From Dicaeum eximium (Eukaryota; Chordata; Aves; Passeriformes; Dicaeidae), in contig VWZP01010350.1 in the NCBI GenBank assembly GCA_013396995.1, positions 802,806 through 866,805 of the forward strand: a stretch of DNA of 64,000 nt. Reading direction: 5' to 3'. Below the pieces are notes generated by a model. The model had not been told where the DNA came from and searched no databases. It saw only the letters and a list, made by a program, of their open reading frames with translations. Both the position numbers and the translations under genes were made by a program. Below, in pieces: positions 41,456 to 53,459 of this stretch; position 1 is the stretch's first letter, and the number at the start of each line of letters is the position of its first letter.

Positions 41456-42425
41456 TACCCTAAGCCTTCATTTTTTCTGTTTGTGGACAAAGTACACTTC
41501 CACTGCAGTAAGCAAAGGAAGTGACCATACATTCTAGTTCCCTTTTTGGTACCTAAAAGAAGACTATGAAACTAAATTAAATCATGGCAGCACTTTGTCT
41601 GATGTGACATTGTGTATATTCTTTTCTTCCTCAATGTAATTCAGTGGCTCTCAGCATACAGCAGAATCCAATGAAATGTAATAAATCATGATAAACATAG
41701 ATTCAAGTAGGAAAGGGGGTTTCCCCAAAACTGATCCAACCAATAGGAAAAGACTACTAAATGGATCAAGGGAATAAAGCCAAATATTATGCTATAATTA
41801 CACTGGATACAAAGAAAGAGTCTGAAGACCTGACCACACCTGGCATCTGATGGGACCCAGATGTCAGAACATATCTACAATGTTCTGCAACGTTTAGAGT
41901 CTGGCACAAATGGTCAGTGGCTTATGGCTTCAAATGACAGTCATCCCCAAGCAAAGTATGTTGTACAGAAAAGAAAACCCTTAAGTAAATGACCTTTCTG
42001 GAAAAGATCATGTTGGTATTTCAGGTAAATCTGACAGTGTTTATAAAGAAAATGCAGTAAAACCTTAATGAATAACTCTGCATTTGGCAAAAAGCCAAAG
42101 AAAAATGCTGTAGCGCTGCTTTTCAGAGAAAGTGAAGTTATTATTCACTTCATGGGTGTGGGATAATTGTTATGTGCTTCTTTGAAGCCAAACTTTTTCA
42201 AAGGCAATTTAAAGCATCAAGTAAATTGCATGTGTTTTAAAAATAAAATACCTCTTTTATTGACAATACGGACATTTAGCCAGGAGGAAATCTATAAAAG
42301 GAGCAGATTTATTGGAAGAAGTGATAGGAGGGTTTTTTAAAGATTAGAACTCTATAACATACAAATTTTTTTGTTGATTCTTACTTCAACTGTTCTAACA
42401 AGATGATTTCAGTGATAATTTGGTT

Positions 42426-42497
42426 CCTACACATGTATGTATATATGTATGTATGTATGTATATATGTATCTATCTATCTGTCTGTCTATCTATTTA
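42426..42497. repeat. Compound tetranucleotide microsatellite (TATG)n / (TCTA)n
   Basis: ATGTATGTATATATGTATG-type repeats run directly into CTATCTATCTGTCTGTCTATC repeats over about 70 bases. Likely length-polymorphic. Confidence 0.9.
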
Positions 42498-44308
42498 ACT
42501 AACACTGCTTGATTCCCCTATCAGCCCAGACTTTGGTAAAAGATAGTTCTTGGCCTTATTTACTTCATAGCTGAGATTCTAAGTATACTCTTTGAAACCT
42601 CTCTGCTCATATTTTAGCTTTATTTAAAGTTTTCTCTTGGATAGATAGTCTGAATGATTTAATCACTTGCAACAGCTAATATGAGGGTTTACATTCTGCA
42701 CATGTCCCAGGTGAGTCTTTTCACATAGTTCTCAGAAGTTTTGGAGTCATAGATCAGTTAGTTTGTAAAACTCTGAAGAATTATCCACAGAATTTTTGGC
42801 CTGGTCAGCAAGCTTGTCTTTAGCCAATTACCTCATCTGCAAACAGAAAGTCTCTTCAGAATGAGAAATAGGAGATAAGAGGGGAACAGTTATGGCAGAG
42901 CTGCTATTGGAGAAGTGGGTGCATCATTTATGAAAAATATCCAGCACTGTCCCAGCTAGCTGATGCTACCCACAAACATGCAAGACATATTCTTAAGGGA
43001 TCACAATCAGCTTTAAAAGACTTTGCTTGAAAACTACCTCTTAAAAAATGTTCCTCCTCCTACCAAGCCAGAGCTCCGAAGGAAAAAGAGTGAGTATAGA
43101 AAAGTAAGCTGAGTGCCAGCAGTTCTAGCAGAGCTCAAGTGCTGGGATCACTGTATCTTGGTTTCATGCCTGCACTGATTGCTGTAACACCCGCTGGTAC
43201 TGGCAGACAGCTGGCATCCCTGTCACTGTGAAAGCTTTCTGGTCCACTTTCAGATCCCCTGTCACTGAGAGGGGAACAGGCAAGATGCCACTGGCAGCAA
43301 CAAATGGATGAGTCCCAAGGACTTCTGCTCAGAGAATACTTAGAAGCAGGATGCAACGTAGCTGAATGTGCTGGATAATTAATAGAGTGAGTTTTTATTG
43401 AAGGCTGAGCACCAGAGGCCAGAGCAGACACGCTGTCATGGGCATAACCCTGTTTGGACATAAATTCTGTGTTTTCTTTAGTGAGAGGAGATTGGCAGTT
43501 TCCTGTACATAAAAATATAAGTTGCTTCCGCATTCCAGATGCTGTGGTGATGCAATTAAGTCTTTCCAATTTTAAAAAGTTTTATCACAACAACATTGAC
43601 CGGTTATGAGCACAAGAGGACTGTGACCTGGGGGTGGATAAGAAGGATAAGGAATTACTAAGAAATTAAATTCAGTTTTGCCCTCCTGATTTCCATGTCT
43701 GTGAGATGGTTTGTAAATCAAACTGATTGCCTATTAACATGTTAAACAAATCTACATGCTAATCATGCCAGAATGTAAAAGGAATGTAATTATTTATTAA
43801 CATTTTACCTCTAAGTGCTTCTCAACAACATGCAGATGCCCCAGTGTGGTGGTGATTCCTATATCTGGAATAAGCACCAATCTCCCCTGGCCTACCAGCT
43901 GCTTCTGTGAAAGTTGTGGAATTGCTTACGTAGATATTTTGGATAGCCTATAGCTAAAATGGCACTAGATGTCTGTGTTTTAGTCCTTGAATATCTTCCA
44001 GTGTGTCATTCACTGACGTGCATTGGACGTGCAATTTAAGAGTTCAGAATTTCAAGATTTGTGTAACCGCTAGCTATGTATACTCTGAGTGATTAAATGG
44101 CTGATCTTGATCTTACACCTTAGTAATGCTCTTGATATTCTGTAAAATACAGAATAAAGCTACATCTAGCATTACATCTGGTAACAGATCTGTTCCCTTT
44201 CCAACAGTGAAGTATTTCAAAGAGTCACTTTTCATTACTCTGAGTTAAGAGCAAAATGGATGATGACATTATCGCTGAGTGAGGAGGAAAAGATGCATAC
44301 CAGTAAGA

Positions 44309-44348
44309 CTGTGTCAGTAGATTGCTAATTGCTGTGTCAGTAGATTGC
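44309..44348. repeat. Two-copy tandem duplication, period 23
   Basis: CTGTGTCAGTAGATTGC occurs at 44309 and again at 44332, separated by TAATTG, so a 23-base unit has been duplicated in tandem. Confidence 0.85.
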
Positions 44349-47300
44349 AAAGGTTTCAATTTCTCAGCGAAGGGCAGGGATTACATTCTTTGAAACTACA
44401 TAGATGCCAAGGAGAGGCTGAATGGTTGAGAAAAAATAAAATAGAAAGGAGGAACAACACAAAAGCTGATTTCTCCCCCTGTAGAAAAGATGATCTTCCA
44501 AAGGTGTTTATAAAATAAACTACATTTTTTGTTCTATTGCCTCAACGTCTTCAAATAACATATCATCATTTAGGAAAAACACCTGCCAATTAGTGCCAGG
44601 ACTGAAATGTCAAAAGGTCTGTGGTTTTGTTCTATTGTTATTATTTTATATCTTCCCTTCTTTGATGCCAGAATAGTTGTAGCACAAATCAGAAAACTAA
44701 GGTTAAAAAAACCCCACAGTCATTATTTTCAAAGCTATAAATATTGATTTTTTAAAATAGGCATAAGAGCTTTTCCCTGTTTTGCATGAATGACAATCGT
44801 CTCCAGCTCCAGAGGCAGTAACCATTCCTACTGGGATGGGAGAAAAGCTGGGAGACCCAGAGGTGACATTCAGAGCCAGAGATTTCCAGAATTGTTTTAG
44901 GTGTATATGGACAGTACAGTTATTTTTGCAAATATGTTCTGTATTTTTCTACATGAACAGGCAGAAGTGATCTTTATCCTGAGGCACAGAGTTCCTAAGT
45001 AAGGTAGGCCACTTCTAAACTCACCTGTCAACTTTAAACACGGTAATTTTCTTACTTTGCAGACAGAACTAAATCCACTGTGACTGGGCCTCCAGGTGAG
45101 AAAGAGCATTCAGGGTACAGACACTGACAGGGATAGAGGGGAAGACAGAAAGTGAGTGGGTAAATCTATACTTATCTTTTTGTTTGTTTCTCCCATAAGC
45201 CAAAAGGATTCCACAAAACATTGTCAGAAATATTTAGAAGTGGCAAATATAGGATTTCCCTGCAGTTTTTGCAAAGAAGCTCAGATAACTTATGCTGCAA
45301 TTTTGACAAGTTCCATAAGGCAGATGAATATCATGAGCAAAGAAATATGTTCAGAAGTATGTTCAGCTGCTGTGAAAGCATCTTGATGATAGCTGAGAAC
45401 ACCTGCTGCAGGCTGAGATATGACACACAAAGGCTGTCTGCTAGGGAGTAAACACCTTCCTTTTCCAGTTCTCCTGGACAAATTTTGAAATGTTTGTGTG
45501 AGTAATTTCCCAAGGTTTTGTATGAATTTCAAAAACACACGAAACCAAAAAGAAAAAGCAATTTGGCAGGCAGCTATGAGCCCTTTAAAAGCATACAAGT
45601 AAGCATCCACTCTTGAGCTGTGCACACATGTTTTTCACACAGAATGAAAGGCCCTAGTCATGGACCAAGCAGAGCTATGAATAAAAGATGGGAAAAATCC
45701 AGTAAGTCATATAAAATTGTTTGCAGAGTACAAACTAGCTCAGTCTAGGTCTGAGTGTTTGACACAATGGCACCTCTAACTAATGCCCAAGGGACCACTG
45801 ATGGATGTCCTATTACTCCCAAAGCTTCCTTAATATTTTGGTCTTTCTTCCACAGTTTTATCTAGCAGCTCCCTGTTGCATCCTCTTCAGTCAGAACAGA
45901 TCTCCCTTACCTTTTTATCTCACTTGTTTGGGAGGGAAATGCAGACTGTCAACTCTTTCAAAGTATGAAGAAAACAAGGAATTTTTAGTGGTGAAGAAAG
46001 AGACATTGGATAGGCATTTGACAGCAGTTTTCAATACAATGTTCAGCAAAATCAAACCAATGTAAATCTGGCATGCATAAGGAATTACCTCATATAAAGA
46101 AGGAGGAAAGAGGTTTTCCCATATATGTATGCCTCTAATATCATAAACAATCAATTCAACTAATGTCTCTTCGCCCAGCACTGACATAATGGACTCCATT
46201 CACTTTGAAAAAAAAAACCAAAAACAAAAATCCCAAACTCCCTGAAAACCCCAACCCCCCTAAAAACCCAGCTTGTTGAAAGAAAAGGATTTCAAAACAC
46301 AATAAAAACAATGGGCTTGTGTTACAAGGGGAGGTGTTTATTGAAGAATTATCTTGTCAAGAAAAAAATAATAGCTGGTAAGCTGCCACTTCTGCTGGAT
46401 CATTCTATTTCTTATTGCTTTTCATACAAATTATTTTATAGCATGGTGTATGGAAATACCAGTCCCTGAATACATACTGTTCAAATTGACTAAGGGTGAT
46501 CATCAAGAAATATTTTTTGTGTGCCTCTCTGGAAGGCAGTTTCTTGAGGTAATGATATAAAGACCAGAAGGAAGAAATGAAGAGAAGAAAAACATGAGAC
46601 AAATGAAGGGAAATCCTTCTCACAGAGAGAGCTTTTACAGGCCTACTGGGTTCTTGCATGAATAGAATGTACCACAGTCACCCCAATCAAACAGATGAAG
46701 CTTTTCTACAACAATGAGGAATCCTGTTCTGTCAGTGTGAGGAGAGAGATGATGTAAGAGATCTTTGCATCATTCTGTGATCCATTAGTAATGTTTCTGT
46801 TTACTGATGCAGTTGATGGAAGTTAATCAGATTATGTACTTCTACTACAAGATCTGCAATTAAGCAGCCATTCTGAAGGTTCCTGACTGATAAGCAGAGA
46901 TTGAACTGTTTGATCACAAGCTGTAGAAAACTATAGGTCATAGTTGTTTATGCAGCTCCCCAGGAAACACTCACAGAATGATGACAAGACTTTTCATAAG
47001 CAGGGTAAAGAGCACAACATAGCTGTAATTCACAGCACTTGACTATTTTTAGTTTCTAGTGCTTAAAAAGCAGGCTTTGAGACATCAAGAATCAAAAAAA
47101 TCAGAACAGGATGCAATTTATCCTGCAAGGCCAAAAATGTTACCCTAAAGATCTCTTTAATGTAACCGTAATGGTACTGTACTGACATTCATCTGATGTG
47201 AATGATTTTATTTAGGCAGACTAATAAAAAAAATCTTGAAAGCCACAGAGCCTGCACTGTGGTTACAAATGAGTATGATCCCAGAAGCAGATAAGTAGCT

Positions 47301-48659
47301 GATTTGCTCCCAAATGTGCAGGACCTCAAAATACATTAATGGTGTGTGAGACTTTTTTAATCTCCAGCCAAGAGTTACTATTTTTTCTCTTTCAGCTACT
47401 AGGCAAAATGTGCCTGGATATTTTACAGTGTGTCATAAATTAAAGAACACCAAAGGGACCTTTCCTCTTTATTATAGCAATCTACACCAAAACCACCATT
47501 TGATTTTTTATTGTAAATAGAACAACATATCTGGTTTCTAATTCCAGCAAGCTGAGAAGCTAGTTGTTAATGTGGCACTGAAAAAGCATTTCATGCATGA
47601 TTTAAGAAGCTGAGTGTAGGTAATTGTATCTGAAATTATACCACTAAAAATATAGTATGGTAAATGAAAGGTCAAGTACTAGCTCTTGGGACATGGAAGA
47701 AGGGTCCTTCATCATTTATTGCATGCAAGTTTTAAAGGAGTGTTTCTCAAGTTTTAGGTTACAACTAGGAAGTTATAAAAGGCTCCAAAGACGTAATGGG
47801 TAGAAGAAGTATGTACAAGTTCTATTCCTCTAATGTGGGGAGTGACAAGGGAACATGAGTGGGCTGTAATACCTGGCTGAGTATGTTTATCTTAGCCAGA
47901 GAATTGCTACCTACCTCTCACTGCTGGCAGTGGCTTGATTTCTCCTGGGCAGGAGAACTGACTCAGGGCTGCATGAAGATTGACAGCCCAAAACATTGAG
48001 AAAGATTGCTTTGAGGGAAGATGTGACTCAGAAGCAACTGCAAAAGAGAGAGCAGAACTACTGCCATGTTCTCAGCATGCAGGGGGCAGAGGAGGAAGAG
48101 TGATGAAAAGGGACAGTCCCAAGACAGGTATCCTACTTGCCAAGTTTGATGTAAGACTCATGCTCAAGGCCTTTAAAAAAAAAATAAAAATCTCTCCTCT
48201 AAAGCAGAATAGAGGACTGATATGAAACAATTCCCTTTATGCTGCAAAGCAGGAAAAGCTGTTTAAGCTAACACACATAAACATGTATGTTAATTATCTG
48301 GGTTGTTTTCAGTGCTCTGAGCTGCTGTAGCTGGAGCCACTCACCAATGTGCCATGGGTAAAGACAGCAGCTGCCAGAGCAAGGAACAGAGAGCAATGAG
48401 AGGTTGCAAAGAATGGTAGCAAAGTTTGGAAAAGTTACAAAAAGCAGATAAGCAACTTAGCAGCTGTTTAAATTGGGTCACGTTACCCAACAGATTTTAT
48501 CGATTGAGGGCTGCTGCCGAAGGGGTATCTCAAAGTGGACGAGAGCTGACCTAGCGGTTGCCACATCAGAGGAAAACAGATTCTAAAATAGTGTGGTATT
48601 TGCTTTAGGCATTAGGTGTTATAAGTCATCCTGTTTAACCAACTTGTTGGAATTTTCTT

Positions 48660-49209
48660 TCTCACTTCCCCTTCCCCCTTCCCCTTTAAATAATGACTGC
48701 TAGGTGATCTGTGTCTGCATGCATGGCAGTCAGCTCATTTGGAACATCGAGTAATTCAGACCAGTTATTCCAAGTTCCTGGGTGGAAGCTCAGCTGGTGT
48801 GTTTGTTGTGAGGATCCACATTTGAATGCAGTCCTTCCTGCTGCTAGGTGAGCCTTGGCAGAAGGCTCATCCTAGAACCACAAGGCTGTTGCATGAGAGG
48901 GAGTCACCAGTCAGACAAGTCTGGTCTAGGAGCTTACAGTTGGCTCTGGGCCCTGTGGTGTGTAGAGCACTGAGCACTGCGGATCTCCCTGCAGTGCCTG
49001 TACAGGAGCTAAGAGCCTTGGCAGCAATTCTGAGCCATATTTGTCCTTTGTATATCCTATTAGTGGCTCCAGCTACTGTGCAGTGCTGCTGCAGGAGTCT
49101 GGATACCTTGTTCCCTGACAAAATGGGCGACTGCTCCAGCCAACTGTTCTTGCTCCACAGACTCCCACAGGCTACGTTCTTCACCTGCCTTTGCTGTCTG
49201 TCAAAGTGA
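48660..49209 (+). other. Promoter-like pyrimidine tract with TTTAAATA, followed by a 127-codon open frame
   Basis: At 48664-48692 a run of CTTCCCC repeats ends in TTTAAATAAT, resembling a TATA-like core element. About 140 bases downstream is an ATG-initiated open frame (48826-49209) rich in Leu, Cys and Ser that I cannot assign; a comparable frame exists on the opposite strand, which argues for composition rather than coding. This is a weak candidate for a transcript start only. Confidence 0.15.
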
Positions 49210-51459
49210 CTTCAAGAGTATACTGACTGCAGAAGCTACACAGTTGTCTTCATTCAGAAGCAGCAGAGACTAAAAACTACACTGATAATATCTAAACAAT
49301 AAGCTCAAATTGGTCTCATTCTACTGGTGTCTCTTGGAGTAGGTTCTGTAAGACTTATATGACCCCTGAGAGTGGGTAGTTGTGTCCATTAATACAAAAA
49401 TACTCTAGTTCTAAAAATAAATAAAAGCAATTAAAAATGTTCCAATGGTACATCCACTCAGATCTGGATCTTTTGCCACATATTTCACTTTTGTCCAGAT
49501 TCTAGCAATGGGCATGCTGACTTCAAAGCACTTTGAACTTCCACAAGTTTTGAAGTCACAGCTGAGTCAGAAAATCAGAATCTTTCTCATCTGTAGCAAG
49601 AAACATATTAAATGCTGCTTTTAGGTATCTGCAAAAGAAAAGGAAGGAATGGAACAAACTTGACAAAGTCACTTCACACAGTGAGGGAAATATCTGAGGG
49701 AAAAAGTCAGAGCTTAGAAGCATTTGATGAGGTTTATCTGCATTCTTTAAACTGATCATTTCCACATTTTTGCTGCTTAATAATAATATTCTTGGTCTGA
49801 AGGTCCTATGATTGTTGTTTTACTTTGCAATATTAAAATTGAAATACAACGTTAGCAAAACTTTTCTTTGCCTGAGATCTTCCTTTTATTTATTTTATTA
49901 AGAACTATTGAGGGACTGAAAGTAGATTTGAGCCATAAAGCTAAGTACATAAAAGTTTATGTACTGATTATAAGTCTAGGTCTGAAGTTTAATGCAGATC
50001 CTTCTTTATACTGAATGAGGTGTCACAGGCTCTTATTAGCCTTTCAAGTTTCGATTAGATGCCAGTATAATTAAAACATTCTTTGGCACACAATCATGTG
50101 CCTTCATGATCACAGGCTGCTCTGTGTGCGTGCATGTGCACGTTACACCACACTGCTACCACCACCCACCAGGGACTCACAAATGCTACATCATTATGTT
50201 CAGTAATTTTAGGTAATTCTGCACACAAAAGACTGCTCTATTTTTTATAGTGATTGGCAGTACTTTGAAGTCCTGACCAGCTCTTGGCACTGTATTTGGA
50301 GCCCCACTGGCAGAAAGTGTTTCTGCACCTACTCTACAGTTCCATTTTTAACTTTGAAAAGCAACTTGCACTTTCTGTAGAAAAACGTCTGAGAGACAGT
50401 TATGATAATGTTGAAGACAACTTTCAATATTTGTGCTTTAAAAAACATGTATGTCAGTATGGACAGCTAAAATCAAAGAGAATAAACTCTCCAATGAGGC
50501 CATTTGTAACATATTTCTGCTGCAGAGACCCTTTATTAACTGCAGATGTAAAACCAAGTATGAAGTTCATGGTAGATTTTTATTTTGTTTGCAGGCTTTT
50601 ATGTCTAAACCTCCATCCAAAACTGATTACATTTCTCCCCTCAAGATAATGAAAAAATGCTGACGAAGAGCTGAATTAATGTCCTAATTGCTGGGCCATA
50701 GCCTATCCTGGGAATCCAGCACCTCCTCCCACCTCCTCCTGAAGAATCCAATTGTCTTAAGTGCATGTCCTAGATCCTAGACCAAAGGATACATCCCTTG
50801 CTCTCTCTGTTATTCATGAATTACCTGTTCCAAGTGGGATGACTTAAAAGGAGAGACTTTTTCATTCCAGGATACCCTACAAACCACTATGGAGACCTTT
50901 CTTTCACATCTAAACTCCCTTGCACATCAGCTCCTTTTGACAGACTTTCTGGCTGCTTTCTGTTGGAAAAATTTTCTCAGTATGTTCTGAAAACACTTAC
51001 TTGTTTGGGCCCCACAGAGATCCAGGAAACACCTGACATGCAACTTGGAGGGCTTGGTAGACAAGTAGCTTGGTATTGCCAGGATCTAAGCGGTTTTGGA
51101 ATAATCAAGGCAGGCAAGTAAGGACTCTGATTATTTAAATTTTGCTCTTTAAAAAAGCATGGATTATGATTTAGAATTAAGAAAGAACACAAATACTTTC
51201 CAACATCTTTCAAGTCCACTGAGAGTGACACTTTCTCTTCCTACACATCCCCCTCAAAACTATATTGACAAATTAATTTAATAGTTTCTTCCAATTCAGC
51301 CCTTACTTTTACTAACAAGGAGTTGAATTCTTCTGGTTCATACCATGAACCAACAGATGCCCACTACTCTGTATTGTGGGAAGTCTGACTGTCCATAACC
51401 AGCAAAAAGGAGACAATTTGATAAAAAAAATTGCATTCTGTAAGAAAAGGAGGAACTTT

Positions 51460-51480
51460 TACATTTATTATTATTATTCC
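51460..51480. repeat. Short (TTA)n repeat
   Basis: TTTATTATTATTATT run, a small simple repeat. Confidence 0.7.
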
Positions 51481-53459
51481 TATTATGCAGCATGAAAGAT
51501 TCCAATTAGTCCAAACATCCCTCAGGCATCCTCTACTGTTTTTATAATTTTTTTTTTAATAATGAAACTTCTTCAACTTATTTTTATGGATTTCAGACAT
51601 CCAGATGATTATGATCATATACAGTCTTCAAAATGTGTTAAAATATCTGTTGAAGTTAATAATTTTGAAATTAATTTAGTAATTATTAAATGTTATAAGC
51701 AGCATTATTTATACTTTTATTTGCATCCAGGTCAGATTCAAGAGAATATATAAGCCTGTTAGCTTCAGCATAAATCATAAAAAAGTTTAAGGTTGAGGGA
51801 CCTCTCCTTTTCTGAAAGACTGCCTACTTGGGAAACTAAGTGTATACAGTTTTATTTAATACTAATAACACTGTGTGTTGGACATTGAATAGAAAAGTCA
51901 GGTTATTAATAAGAAAATTCATTATCTCATAATACTGATCACATTTTTGATTTCACATATTTGGTTGAATCTTTTGAAATTTTTTCTATAGATACTGATG
52001 CCTTAATACTATAGTTCTTCACTTATCAGGAAGACAAACTTCAAGAGATAAGAGGATTTATAGAATGTGGGCTCACCAGAAAAATCAATGCACCAGAACT
52101 TAGCTAGAGTGAAAGAATGGATGTCTCTCTGTAGACCTGGCTCAGAAATGGGTAAAACTGAAGAGTGCCCCATGCTGGAAATTATGTGTTTAGATTGTGC
52201 AAAATATACAATGGGGAGGGGGGGAACTTAATTTTTAGTTTTAGATGTCAACTTATATTGTGGATGTCTAAAGATGTTTTGGTCTTGTATTAGTTAAAAC
52301 TACAAGTGTCAGCTAGTAGGGAAGGATGCCTGGGCAGAGAGAAAAGAAGGCAGGAAGATAATTTGCTAAATTAATCAATGACAGAATAAAAATATTAGAA
52401 GTAGACTCAGGCTCTTACTTTAGATAGTAGAAGTACCTCTACTTAAAAAGCCAGTTCTCAGATAAACAAAATTACCTGACAATAAAACAGTTCTCAGTTT
52501 AAGGAAGACATGGTTCTTCACTAGGAAGATCTCCAAAATAGCTATTTGGAAAAGCTTCCCTCTGACAGAGTTTGAGTAAGATGAATGACTTATACCAACA
52601 AATTGCCTGAGTTTTTGATGCAGTGCCCTACTGCTGGTTTGGTATCACCATGGTTGTTAACTTTCACGCTGAATTAGAGCAACGAAGGAAAAACTTCAGA
52701 AATCTTTAAGAAAATAGCTTTCTCTAGAAGACAGTAGAAGACTTCCTTCAAACAAAACTAGACAGTAACATCCTATACTTCTGGGAACAAGTTGATATGT
52801 GGCTTGAAGGTGAACTTTTAACAAATGCAACAGACTACAAAGAAAAGGATAACCAGTGTTGCTTATATTATTGCTTGATTATTTCCAGATGTTACCTTAT
52901 AGATTTGCAGTCTTGTTGAATTATACTTGTACCTTAGCATGTCTTTTTGTGCAGTGCAAGAAAAGTAAACAATAGGACTGACATACAGAGTTCATAGCCT
53001 AGTATTGATTCCAGATAAGACATCTGTCTTAATACATTTTACAAGACAATGGTGTAGTTCCAGCCAATTAAATTATTGTCCATCATGTCACTAAACTGAA
53101 AAACTATTGTAAATTTGGTAAACTGCATAGGGAATTACAGTGAAACATTTGATTTAGCATTACAGACAATTTAAAAGGTAATCATGCAAAGCCAAAAGAG
53201 CACACAGGAAACAGTAATATTAGCAAATAGTATTAGAAATAAACTAATTGTTTTCTTAACTTAATGTCACTATGAACTAGCAATAAACAGTAAATAACAG
53301 TGTAATGTAAGTACCAATGGCCAGCTCCAGATAACAAAAAAGAACATGCTTCTTTTCAGCAGCATCAAAGCAGAAATCTGTTCCTGCCTCAGTACAGTTC
53401 AACTGTGAATTTACTGTGAGTAAGCAATGAATACAAGAGCCTTCCAACTACTAATTGTG

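Larger units (their letters stand above)
41456..53459. other. Non-coding DNA directly downstream of AHR
   Basis: Contains the compound microsatellite at 42426, the 23-base duplication at 44309, an A/C-rich low-complexity stretch at 46208-46270, the promoter-like tract near 48.7 kb and a (TTA)n run at 51460. No other gene recognised; the 144-codon minus-strand frame at 43135-43569 has no family signature. Confidence 0.7.

Noticed and set aside
43135..43569. 144-codon open frame on the minus strand
   Set aside because: No recognisable family, low-complexity Ser/Pro content; length is compatible with chance in a 64 kb window.
50124..50146. GCGTG core near GTGTGCGTGCATG as a possible AHR response element
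   Set aside because: It has the five-base core but not the full TNGCGTG consensus, and single cores occur by chance.
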